Assembly (NCBI GenBank): GCA_021736505.1
Contig: JAIPFU010000016.1
Coordinates: 1 to 19,645, forward strand
DNA from: Spirochaetia bacterium
Lineage (GTDB): Bacteria; Spirochaetota; Spirochaetia; PWKH01
Direction: 5' to 3'
DNA: 19,645 bases
Position numbers and translations under genes: made by a program. This document shows positions 1-7,014 of the stretch, piece after piece. The stretch's first letter is position 1. The number at the start of each line of letters is the position of its first letter. The notes beneath the pieces were generated by a model that worked only from the letters and a program-made list of their open reading frames with translations, did not search any database and had not been told where the DNA came from.

Positions 1-1
1 T

Positions 2-646
2 ATTGCTCTTCTGGAGTACTTGGAAATTGATGCCGATCACGATGATGACAGAAATACCAGCAATGCGAAAAGTATACAATTACAAACACGAGAATTAGTC
101 ATCCATGCGGTAAAGGATTTACTTTCAATTTCCCAATCCAGCAGTTCCTCCATGAATCCCTTCTTACTGGTCCGCCAATGGGTTAAACCAGTTGATGGTA
201 ATGTGAGGATCTCCTTTTTTATGCCCCACGAGAATGAAACTGGGTATTGGTGGCAGGGGGAAAACGCTCGTTTGGCATCACTCTCATATGGTTTGCGCCG
301 ATCTAAGTCATTGTTTAATGAAGATCAGGATCAAATTAATTCGATTATTGATGAATTTTCTGATGCCCAGCTTCACTGGATTCTCGGAATGAATCCATTT
401 GATATGTGCATGCTTCAGGGGCATGGGAAAAACAACCCGCGATATGAAGATCACTATCCGAATGCTCCCGGGGGAATCTGCAATGGAATAACTGCCGGTT
501 TTGAAAATGAAGAAGATATTGATTTCCTTCCTGAAATTGTTGAAGGCAGTGGCGATCATCGATGGAGATGGAGCGAACAATGGATACCCCATGCAGCTTG
601 GTTTTTATTAGCCGTATCAGCGGATGCCGAAAATTGGAAGTCATAA
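2..646 (+). CDS. GH9-family glycoside hydrolase, C-terminal part (5' end outside window)
   Basis: The reading frame is open from base 2 with no stop, so the gene starts upstream of the window; only about 214 C-terminal residues are seen. A TTG codon at 20 could be read as a start but gives an incomplete domain. The sequence has hallmarks of the end of a family 9 (alpha/alpha)6-barrel catalytic domain: a YWWQGENARLASLSYGL helix, LHWILGMNPFDMCMLQGHG (compare the usual LGxNP segment), then NNPRYEDHYPNAPGG with the conserved Arg and His, and WRWSEQWIPHAAWFLLAV, where the Glu encoded at 575-577 fits the catalytic acid of the GH9 NE-x-A signature. GH9 contains endoglucanases and also exo-beta-D-glucosaminidases of chitin pathways. 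The GH20-type gene starting 3 bases downstream favours an amino-sugar role, which is inference. The family call is fairly sure, the substrate is not. Confidence 0.72.
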   Translation: MALLEYLEIDADHDDDRNTSNAKSIQLQTRELVIHAVKDLLSISQSSSSSMNPFLLVRQWVKPVDGNVRISFFMPHENETGYWWQGENARLASLSYGLRRSKSLFNEDQDQINSIIDEFSDAQLHWILGMNPFDMCMLQGHGKNNPRYEDHYPNAPGGICNGITAGFENEEDIDFLPEIVEGSGDHRWRWSEQWIPHAAWFLLAVSADAENWKS

Positions 647-649
647 AAA

Positions 650-2479
650 ATGAATAATGTAATACTTGCACCCCAACCGAAAATCTATAATTCTCAAAAA
701 GGTATTCTACATATTGGTGAAGAGACAAAAAATCAGATCTTAGGGTATCTAATAGGGAATAAAATTCCGGAAATATTTTCTCATGCATATATATATCCGA
801 AAGAAGAGAAGCATGGAGCTGAATGGTACCGTTTGGAGATAACAGAATCTAAAATACATATTATTATCATTACTGAAAAAGGTATCTTTTATGGCATGCA
901 GACTTTGAAACAGATTATCCGCCAGTTTGGCGGTTCTGGAATTCCATGTGCCGTTATCGAAGACTGGCCGGATTTCTCGACAAGAGGAGTTTTATATGAT
1001 ATAAGTCGAGACCGTGTTCCGACCATGGACTGTCTGAAAAATCTTGTAAACTGGTGGTCTGAGTGGAAATACAACCAGTTGCAGCTCTATATGGAGCACA
1101 CCTTTGCCTATTCCCAGCATGAAAATGTCTGGAAGCATGCTTCTCCCATTACTGCTGATGAAATAAGGGAACTTTCTTCATACTGCAGAGATCGCGGGAT
1201 AGATTTGGTTCCCAATCAGAATTCTTTCGGCCATATGGAACGCTGGCTGAAACATGATGAATATGCATATTTAGCAGAATCGCCGGAAGGCTTTTATGAT
1301 CCATGGGGAATATTCCGTATGCATTCCTCTACGCTTGCGCCGGTGGTCAGAGAGGCCATACCTTTTTTGAGTGGACTGTACGATGAGCTCCTGCCGAATT
1401 TTGAGTCCGAGTTTATCAATATTGGGGGTGATGAACCCTGGGAACTTGGGAAGGGACGCAGTAAAGCAGCATGTGATGATCAGGGTTTGGAGCGGGTGTA
1501 CATGGATTTTCTCCTGGAAATCTATGAGCTGGTAAAATTAAAGGGAAAGAAAGTACAAATATATGGAGATATTATCATGAAGTATCCCCATTTGGTAAAT
1601 AAACTGCCTAATGATTTGATTCTTGTAAATTGGGGATATGAGGCAGATCATCCGTTTGATAAAGAGTGCCGGGAAATCTCAGCTGCGGGTATTCCATTTT
1701 ATGTATGCACAGGTAATTCAGCTTGGAATTCTTTAGGCGGACGCTGGAATAATGCCAGAGAAAATATCATTAATGGTGCTTCACAGGGTTTGAAATATGG
1801 TGCAGAAGGGTTTTTTGTCAGTGAATGGGGTGACAACGGTCACTGGCAGCAGATAACTGCAGGAATACCGGGGTTTATTCTTGGGGGCTGCGCTGCATGG
1901 AACATAAAAGCCGCAGAAACCTTTGATGCTGAAAAAGTACTGGCTGTTCATGTTTTCAATGGAGATGTAGGTAGTGCGCAGGCTGAAATGAAACTGCAGC
2001 ATGTATGGGAACAATCGGGTATTCGTCTTCATAATATGTCGCTGCCGGCAGCACTGCTCTTAGACCCTTCTTATCCCTATTACCGCAGTGAGTTTGAAAA
2101 GTTTCGAGCTTATGATTTTCCAAATGAAACTGCACTCATAGATCAGGCTCTTGATTTACTAACAAATTCTGAAGAGATCGATGATAATAATTTTTCTCAA
2201 GAATTGCGTTTTACAGCATTATTATTGAGACATGGCTGTATTCTAGGGAAAAAACAGCTTTTAACAGAGCATATTAAAATAGAAGAAATCCCAACTGAAG
2301 GTATTAATAAATTGCTGACTGATTTAGAGCCCCTCATTGAAGAATATTGCCGCTTATGGTTAAAGCATTCCCGCCCTGGCGGGCTCAAAGACAGTGTTTC
2401 CCGGCTTGAAAAACTGAAACAAAAATATAAAACCATTTTGGCTGTTAATAAAAAAGAGATTAATCATGAAATTTATTAA
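650..2479 (+). CDS. GH20-type beta-N-acetylhexosaminidase
   Basis: This 609-residue protein would remove terminal beta-linked N-acetylhexosamine from oligosaccharides. Residues about 1-105 match the GH20 N-terminal alpha/beta domain, ending in FYGMQTLKQIIRQFG. The TIM barrel starts at RGVLYDISRDRVPT (about 113-126) and contains the family's neighbouring Asp-Glu pair in INIGGDEPWELG (D261, E262), the polarising and acid/base residues of substrate-assisted catalysis. The NSFGHMERW stretch is also GH20-like. The roughly 150 C-terminal residues are a helical tail. No signal peptide is seen, so the enzyme is probably cytoplasmic and acts on imported oligomers. A GGAAG 9 bases before the ATG serves as ribosome site inside the end of the GH9 gene, so the two are co-transcribed. 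Its last 20 bases overlap the 3' end of the opposite-strand kinase gene. Confidence 0.82.
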   Translation: MNNVILAPQPKIYNSQKGILHIGEETKNQILGYLIGNKIPEIFSHAYIYPKEEKHGAEWYRLEITESKIHIIIITEKGIFYGMQTLKQIIRQFGGSGIPCAVIEDWPDFSTRGVLYDISRDRVPTMDCLKNLVNWWSEWKYNQLQLYMEHTFAYSQHENVWKHASPITADEIRELSSYCRDRGIDLVPNQNSFGHMERWLKHDEYAYLAESPEGFYDPWGIFRMHSSTLAPVVREAIPFLSGLYDELLPNFESEFINIGGDEPWELGKGRSKAACDDQGLERVYMDFLLEIYELVKLKGKKVQIYGDIIMKYPHLVNKLPNDLILVNWGYEADHPFDKECREISAAGIPFYVCTGNSAWNSLGGRWNNARENIINGASQGLKYGAEGFFVSEWGDNGHWQQITAGIPGFILGGCAAWNIKAAETFDAEKVLAVHVFNGDVGSAQAEMKLQHVWEQSGIRLHNMSLPAALLLDPSYPYYRSEFEKFRAYDFPNETALIDQALDLLTNSEEIDDNNFSQELRFTALLLRHGCILGKKQLLTEHIKIEEIPTEGINKLLTDLEPLIEEYCRLWLKHSRPGGLKDSVSRLEKLKQKYKTILAVNKKEINHEIY

Positions 2480-4295
2480 CAAATCGAGGGAGACGTATAG
2501 TAAAAGTAGTAAATTCTCCAGGTATGCTGTGAGCTGTAATTATTCCATTATATGATTCAACTATATGCTGACAGATGGAAAGCCCTAAGCCGGTATTTGT
2601 CTTTGTAAGTTTTGTACTGTAGAAGGGAGTAAATATCTGATCAAGAATATCATCTGGTATCCCATTGCCGTTATCTGTAAATGTTATTTCTGCATATTCA
2701 TCATGTACATTCATATGATGAATTCTCGTGGTAATTTCTATTTTACCATGGAAAAGAACTGCCTCAATTGCATTACTTATCAAATTAATAAATAGCTGTT
2801 TTAGCTTATTATCATGTCCCTCCACTATAAGACTTGAAGTCTTAAAATTGCGAACTACTTCAATCTTTTTATATTTTAGTTTATGACTCATTAAAAGTAA
2901 TACTTCATCCAGCAGCGTATGTAAGTCTAACTTATGCATTGGACGAACACCAACCCGGGAAAATGAAAGCAGACTACTGATGATTTCAACTATCCTAGAA
3001 AGTTCTGATTGTATATGATGAATATACTCAAGACTTTCAGAATTAAGATCTTCCATTTGAATAAGATCTAAGTAATTCTGTATAATCCCTAGGGGATTAT
3101 TCACTTCATGAGCAACGCCTGCTGCTAGTTCAGCAGTAGAAACAAATTTTTCTGCCTGCTGCAGATATTCCCTTGTTTCAAAATCAGAAGATATGTCATC
3201 TATGAAAAGCAGCACACCTTGGTTTGTATCATACTCTTCACCCAATGGGGATAATCGTATTTTTAGAAGTTTGCTTTTTTCAAAATTCAGTTTTTGCCAA
3301 AGCCTCTTTTTTCTTTGAATTATGGCTTCCTGTATTTCCTGAATTTTTTCAAGTGGTAATGTATCGAGTATATCAAAAATTTTCTTCCCTTTTATTTTTT
3401 CAGATTCCTGGGAAAGAATACTGCTTGCAGATCGGTTTATATCCTGGATTTCATTAATCGGAGAAATAACCATAAGTCCCTGAGGAATGTCATTTATTAT
3501 TCGTTTATCATAGCGGGACATGAGCAGCATTTCATGATTTCCTGTTTTTTCTTTCTCATCGCTGTCAATAGCAAAACTAAAAGCTAGATTAACTAAACGG
3601 GAGTGATCAACACGATTTATTTCTTCTGTTCCTCTACGGTGCCCATTGTGAAGGATTGTAGCGCGATCAGCAATCTTGAACAGTTCGTCAATATTAGATG
3701 TAACATAGATGATACCTTTGTTATTTCTTCGGCACAGTCGAAGGAGACGATAAATATGTTCCTGAATTTCTGGTGTGGTTTTCTGAGCTATTTCATCTAA
3801 AATTATAATGCGGGAATTTTTAGCTAAAACTCGCATAATTGAAAGCAGCTGTCTTTTAGCAGATGGAAGATTATAAACTTTTTCCAAAGGATCTTCATTG
3901 AAACCATATTTTTCAAAAAGAGCTTTGCATTGTTCTAAAAGCATTCCTTTTTTATATTTAAAGAGGAAAAAAGGGAATCTCCCTAAATAAACATTATCCA
4001 AAACAGATGCATAGGGAAGAATTTTCTGATCCTGATAAACTATGGATATTCCTAGCTGTGATGCTTCAGAGGGGTTTAATGATGTTAACTCTCTTTCTCC
4101 TACTTTGATTATTCCCTTTTGCCCGGCTCTTGAGCCGCCAATAAGCTGTACTAAGGTGCTTTTACCAGATCCATGGTCACCTGTTATTGCATGAATTTCT
4201 CCCGGATAAAGATCGAAATCTATACCATCTAGTGCTTTTAATGAACCGTAGGAGTAGCGAATATTCTGAAGCTGCAGTATAGGTTTTTTGTTCAT
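2460..4295 (-). CDS. Fusion protein: AraG/RbsA-like ABC ATPase domain, PAS, histidine kinase
   Basis: A soluble 611-residue sensor kinase without membrane segments. Residues 1-240 are an ABC ATPase domain resembling the first half of sugar importers such as AraG: Walker A GDHGSGKST (39-47), Q-loop Q88, Walker B IIILDE (163-168). The signature is degraded to LPSAKRQ (143-149) and the switch histidine is replaced in IYVTSNIDE (S200). Residues about 268-370 resemble a PAS fold. Residues 380-605 form the kinase: H-box AAGVAHEVNNPLG with phospho-acceptor H396, N-box N508, DNGNGIP (541-547), FTPFYSTK and TGLGL. The ATG overlaps the regulator stop as ATGA, so the two proteins are made as a pair. The neighbouring divergent AraFGH-like operon suggests that the ABC part reads the state of that transporter. 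Domain calls are firm; the sensing mechanism is inference. Confidence 0.93.
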   Translation of the reverse strand: MNKKPILQLQNIRYSYGSLKALDGIDFDLYPGEIHAITGDHGSGKSTLVQLIGGSRAGQKGIIKVGERELTSLNPSEASQLGISIVYQDQKILPYASVLDNVYLGRFPFFLFKYKKGMLLEQCKALFEKYGFNEDPLEKVYNLPSAKRQLLSIMRVLAKNSRIIILDEIAQKTTPEIQEHIYRLLRLCRRNNKGIIYVTSNIDELFKIADRATILHNGHRRGTEEINRVDHSRLVNLAFSFAIDSDEKEKTGNHEMLLMSRYDKRIINDIPQGLMVISPINEIQDINRSASSILSQESEKIKGKKIFDILDTLPLEKIQEIQEAIIQRKKRLWQKLNFEKSKLLKIRLSPLGEEYDTNQGVLLFIDDISSDFETREYLQQAEKFVSTAELAAGVAHEVNNPLGIIQNYLDLIQMEDLNSESLEYIHHIQSELSRIVEIISSLLSFSRVGVRPMHKLDLHTLLDEVLLLMSHKLKYKKIEVVRNFKTSSLIVEGHDNKLKQLFINLISNAIEAVLFHGKIEITTRIHHMNVHDEYAEITFTDNGNGIPDDILDQIFTPFYSTKLTKTNTGLGLSICQHIVESYNGIITAHSIPGEFTTFTIRLPRFVNKFHD

Positions 4296-5626
4296 AAATC
4301 GATTTTCAGCTTTTTTATTTTATTGTAGAGTGTTCTGCGAGTTATTCCAAGAATTTCTGCTGCCTTGCTCCGGCTCCCATTACATTTTTCCAATGTTTCA
4401 AGTATTATTTCTCTATTGACACTGTTGCTTACTTCTTTTAAAGCAGGTGAATTGCTTTCGTTTGAATATTTACGGTACTGTTCAGGCAGTAATTCGGGTT
4501 CAAGAAAATCTTCTTCGCAAAAAATAACCATTCGCTCAATACTATTTTTAAGTTCCCGTACATTTCCAGGCCAGTCATGCTGTATAAAAATTGTTTCTGT
4601 TGCTCTGCTGAGGCCTTTAATGTTTTTTGAATATTTATTGTTAAAACTCTCAAGAAAGAAACGGGAAAGTGGTAGAATATCTTCTTTTCTTTCTCGTAAA
4701 GAGGGTAATTCAATATGAATGACTGAAAGTCGGTAAAAAAGATCTTCTCTGAATTTCCCCTTTTTAATTTGTTTTTGAAGCTGTTTATTTGTAGCAGCAA
4801 TTACTCTTGCTTCCATTTTTTGGGTAGTGTGTGATCCTAAACGTTGAAATTCATTTTCCTGAAGAACTCTTAAAAGCTTAGCCTGGGTCTGGGTACTCAT
4901 TTCTCCTATCTCATCGAGAAAAATACTTCCTCCTTTTGCAATTTCAAATTTTCCTGGACGTGATTGAACTGCACTAGTAAAAGCCCCCTTATTTACCCCG
5001 AATAGTTCACTTTCAAGAAGTGCTTCGGGGATAGCGGCACAATTGAATTTAATAAACGGCTTTTCTTGTCTTCGACTGCTTGTATGTATAATTTCAGCTG
5101 CAAGTTCTTTACCAGTTCCTGATTCTCCAGTAATAAGTACTGGTGCATCCGTTGGAGCAGCTTTTTTTAGCATGTTAATACGTTTCTGCATTAATTTGCT
5201 TGTTGAGATAAGTTTTTGAGCAGAGCGTGTTTTCTCTAAGTCATAATGGGAATTATGACAAAATTCAGCTGATAAAAGGTTAGAAATTTCCTTTATCAGT
5301 TCTGCAAAGCGTACAGGTTTTTTGAAAAAATTTGTTGCCCCATAGCGCATTGCCTTAACGACGTTATCCACACTTGCATATCCGCTAACCATAATAATAG
5401 GAATATTCTTGTGTATTTTACGAATTTCCTTGATTAATTCTGTCCCGCTCATTCCAGGCATTTTAAGATCTGTAATAATTAAACAGATATTTCTGCTGCG
5501 CAGTAGATCAATAGCTTTAACAGGGTCTAGCGTATAAACAGCGTTATAGCCTTGAGCTGTTAATAGTTTTTTTAAACTGACACACAGTTGTTGTTCGTCA
5601 TCAACAATTAAAATTTGTTCTTCCAT
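4292..5626 (-). CDS. NtrC-family sigma-54-dependent response regulator
   Basis: A 444-residue activator with the classic three parts. The receiver (1-118) has the acidic pair D9/D10, phospho-acceptor D53 in IITDLKMPG, S81 and K103. The AAA+ domain (about 135-365) has Walker A GESGTGKE (167-174), the sigma-54 contact loop GAFTSA (214-219, Ser where Gly is usual), Walker B GGSIFLDEIGE (232-242), FREDLFYRL and WPGNVREL (352-359). A Fis-type helix-turn-helix lies at about 405-441 (GSRSKAAEILGITRRTLYNK). It is the first gene of the operon with the kinase. No Shine-Dalgarno sequence precedes the ATG, but the receiver alignment leaves no better start, and a promoter lies almost on top of the ATG. 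Its likely target is the -24/-12 promoter in the divergent region. Confidence 0.96.
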   Translation of the reverse strand: MEEQILIVDDEQQLCVSLKKLLTAQGYNAVYTLDPVKAIDLLRSRNICLIITDLKMPGMSGTELIKEIRKIHKNIPIIMVSGYASVDNVVKAMRYGATNFFKKPVRFAELIKEISNLLSAEFCHNSHYDLEKTRSAQKLISTSKLMQKRINMLKKAAPTDAPVLITGESGTGKELAAEIIHTSSRRQEKPFIKFNCAAIPEALLESELFGVNKGAFTSAVQSRPGKFEIAKGGSIFLDEIGEMSTQTQAKLLRVLQENEFQRLGSHTTQKMEARVIAATNKQLQKQIKKGKFREDLFYRLSVIHIELPSLRERKEDILPLSRFFLESFNNKYSKNIKGLSRATETIFIQHDWPGNVRELKNSIERMVIFCEEDFLEPELLPEQYRKYSNESNSPALKEVSNSVNREIILETLEKCNGSRSKAAEILGITRRTLYNKIKKLKIDL

Positions 5627-5634
5627 AGGAATAG

Positions 5635-5663
5635 ATGATAAATCAGGTATCTCAATTTTACAA
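5635..5663 (-). promoter_or_regulatory. Candidate sigma-70-type promoter of the regulator-kinase operon
   Basis: On the minus strand, TTGTAA (5663-5658) and TATCAT (5640-5635) are separated by exactly 17 bases; these match the -35 and -10 consensus at 4/6 and 5/6. Transcription would start around 5628, only about two bases before the ATG at 5626. This would give a leaderless or nearly leaderless message and would explain the missing Shine-Dalgarno sequence. Confidence 0.5.
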
Positions 5664-5725
5664 GGAAAAGGGATTTTCTTTAGAATTTTTGTTTCTTTAT
5701 ATATTATTTGTTCATTAAATTTGAA

Positions 5726-5777
5726 ATGGGAAAGAAGCTTCTCATTTTTATGGGAATGAGAAACATTAATTTCCCAA
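5726..5777. promoter_or_regulatory. Candidate upstream activator sites (ATGRGAA half-site cluster)
   Basis: The block holds repeated half-sites in both orientations: ATGGGAA at 5726-5732, TTCTCAT at 5739-5745 (reverse of ATGAGAA), ATGGGAA at 5750-5756, ATGAGAA at 5756-5762 and TTCCCAA at 5771-5777 (reverse of TTGGGAA, one base off). Within it TTCTCATT (5739-5746) and AATGAGAA (5755-5762) form a perfect dyad with an 8-base gap, and 5726-5745 is a near-perfect dyad. The centre is about 148 bases upstream of the predicted sigma-54 start, a normal distance for NtrC-type enhancers. Binding by the adjacent regulator is inferred. Confidence 0.55.
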
Positions 5778-5849
5778 TAAATGAAAAGTTTTTACTCAAT
5801 GAATTAAACAAGATGTAAGTAATTGTTTATAGTGATAAGATATATTAAT

Positions 5850-5862
5850 AATCAATTTATTA
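5850..5862 (+). promoter_or_regulatory. IHF-like site between enhancer and sigma-54 promoter
   Basis: AATCAATTTATTA fits the E. coli IHF consensus WATCAANNNNTTR at every defined base. It lies between the half-site cluster and the -24 element, where DNA bending helps NtrC-type activators reach the polymerase. The region is very AT-rich and the host may use an HU/Hbb-like protein instead, so this could be chance. Confidence 0.3.
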
Positions 5863-5871
5863 TTGTGAAAA

Positions 5872-5887
5872 TGGCATATAACTTGCA
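5872..5887 (+). promoter_or_regulatory. Sigma-54 (-24/-12) promoter of the transporter/URO-D operon
   Basis: TGGCATATAACTTGCA matches the consensus TGGCAC-N5-TTGCA at all positions but one, with the required ten bases between the GG and GC dinucleotides. The predicted start is about 5898, leaving a roughly 24-base leader with a strong AGGAGAGG ribosome site (5911-5918) before the ATG at 5922. An NtrC-family activator gene lies divergently next door, which strongly supports the call. Confidence 0.85.
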
Positions 5888-5921
5888 TTAAAGAAAGTAA
5901 TACAAAAAAAAGGAGAGGTTT

Positions 5922-6923
5922 ATGAAAAAATTGCTACTGATTATTGGTGTTCTTCTAATAACATCCATGGCTTTGTTTGCTGCAGGGCAGCAGGAAGCTG
6001 ATGATGATGTAAGAATAGGTTTTCTTGTTAAGATGCCTGAAGAACCATGGTTCCAAAATGAATGGAAATTTGCAGAACAGGCTGGAGAAGATTATGGCTT
6101 TGATGTTCTTAAAATAGGGACAACTGATGGAGAGAAAGTTTTAGCCGCTATAGATAATATAGCCGCCCAGGGGGCTCAAGGCTTTGTTATTTGTACTCCA
6201 GATGTAAAACTAGGACCGGCTATTGTTGCAAAAGCAAAATCTAATAACTTGAAAGTGTTTAGTGTGGATGATCGATTCATCAATGCTGACGGTAAACCCA
6301 TTGAAGAAGTTCCCCATATGGGAATATCTGCATATGAGATTGGTAAGCAGGTAGGATATACCATGGCAGATCAAATGGAAGAGAGAGCTTGGGAACAGAA
6401 AAAAACTGGTTTTCTGAGAATCAGTTTTAACGAACTTCCTACTGCAAAAGAAAGAACTGATGGTATGACTGATGCTCTATTGGAAAGAGGTTTTGATGAA
6501 AACTATATTTTTGAATCGCCGGAAAAAACTACTGATACAGAAGGCAGCTTTAATGCTGCAAATATAACTATTACAAAAAATCCTGATATTGAGCATTGGC
6601 TCATAGGTGGTTTGAATGATGAAGCTGCAATGGGAGGAACAAGGGCTTGTGAAAGTAATGGTTTTGCAGTTGATGACATTTGCGCAGTGGGTATAGGCGG
6701 AAGTGGAACAGCTACAGCAGAGTTTGAAAAGGAAGACGTAACCGGCTTTTATGCAACAGCACTTATAAGCCCCAAAAGGCATGGATATGAAACATCAGAA
6801 TTTGTATACAAATGGATTACCGAAGGGATTGAACCACCAAAGGTAACTTATACAACTGCAGTTATGATGGACCGGTCTAATTATGTAGAAAAACTGAAAG
6901 AGAACGGTCTTTGGGAGAATTAA
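5922..6923 (+). CDS. AraF-like periplasmic sugar-binding protein
   Basis: This 333-residue ABC-importer binding protein starts with a signal peptide (KK, then a hydrophobic core to about residue 20, then AAGQQE); no lipobox cysteine is present. From residue 30 it follows the E. coli L-arabinose-binding protein closely: GFLVKMPEEPWFQNEWKF, GFVICTPDVKLG, VDDRF, NELPTAKERT, HWLIGGLNDEA and HGYETSEF. By alignment from memory, ligand residues K10, E14, W16, D89, D90, R151 and N205 of the E. coli protein are kept (K37, E41, W43, D116, D117, R178, N232 here). N232 and D235 are replaced by glycines (G259, G262) and the M108 segment differs. A pentose- or hexose-like ligand is likely, but not necessarily arabinose. 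It is the first gene after the sigma-54 promoter. Confidence 0.9.
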   Translation: MKKLLLIIGVLLITSMALFAAGQQEADDDVRIGFLVKMPEEPWFQNEWKFAEQAGEDYGFDVLKIGTTDGEKVLAAIDNIAAQGAQGFVICTPDVKLGPAIVAKAKSNNLKVFSVDDRFINADGKPIEEVPHMGISAYEIGKQVGYTMADQMEERAWEQKKTGFLRISFNELPTAKERTDGMTDALLERGFDENYIFESPEKTTDTEGSFNAANITITKNPDIEHWLIGGLNDEAAMGGTRACESNGFAVDDICAVGIGGSGTATAEFEKEDVTGFYATALISPKRHGYETSEFVYKWITEGIEPPKVTYTTAVMMDRSNYVEKLKENGLWEN

Positions 6924-6942
6924 GCTAAGTTTCTCAACTGTA

Positions 6943-6983
6943 ACTCTCTGTAGTCGTAAGCAAAAAATTACGGCTCAGAGAGT
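6943..6983 (+). other. Intercistronic stem-loop after the binding-protein gene
   Basis: ACTCTCTG (6943-6950) pairs with CAGAGAGT (6976-6983), and after one bulged T, AGTCGTAA (6952-6959) pairs with TTACGGCT (6968-6975) with one G-U pair. This makes about 16 bp closed by an eight-base loop. No strong T-run follows, so it is more likely a 3'-end stabiliser or partial terminator that keeps binding-protein transcript above ATPase and permease transcript. Such structures are common after binding-protein genes. Confidence 0.6.
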
Positions 6984-7014
6984 AATATTTGTAAAATAAG
7001 CAAAAGGGTACACT

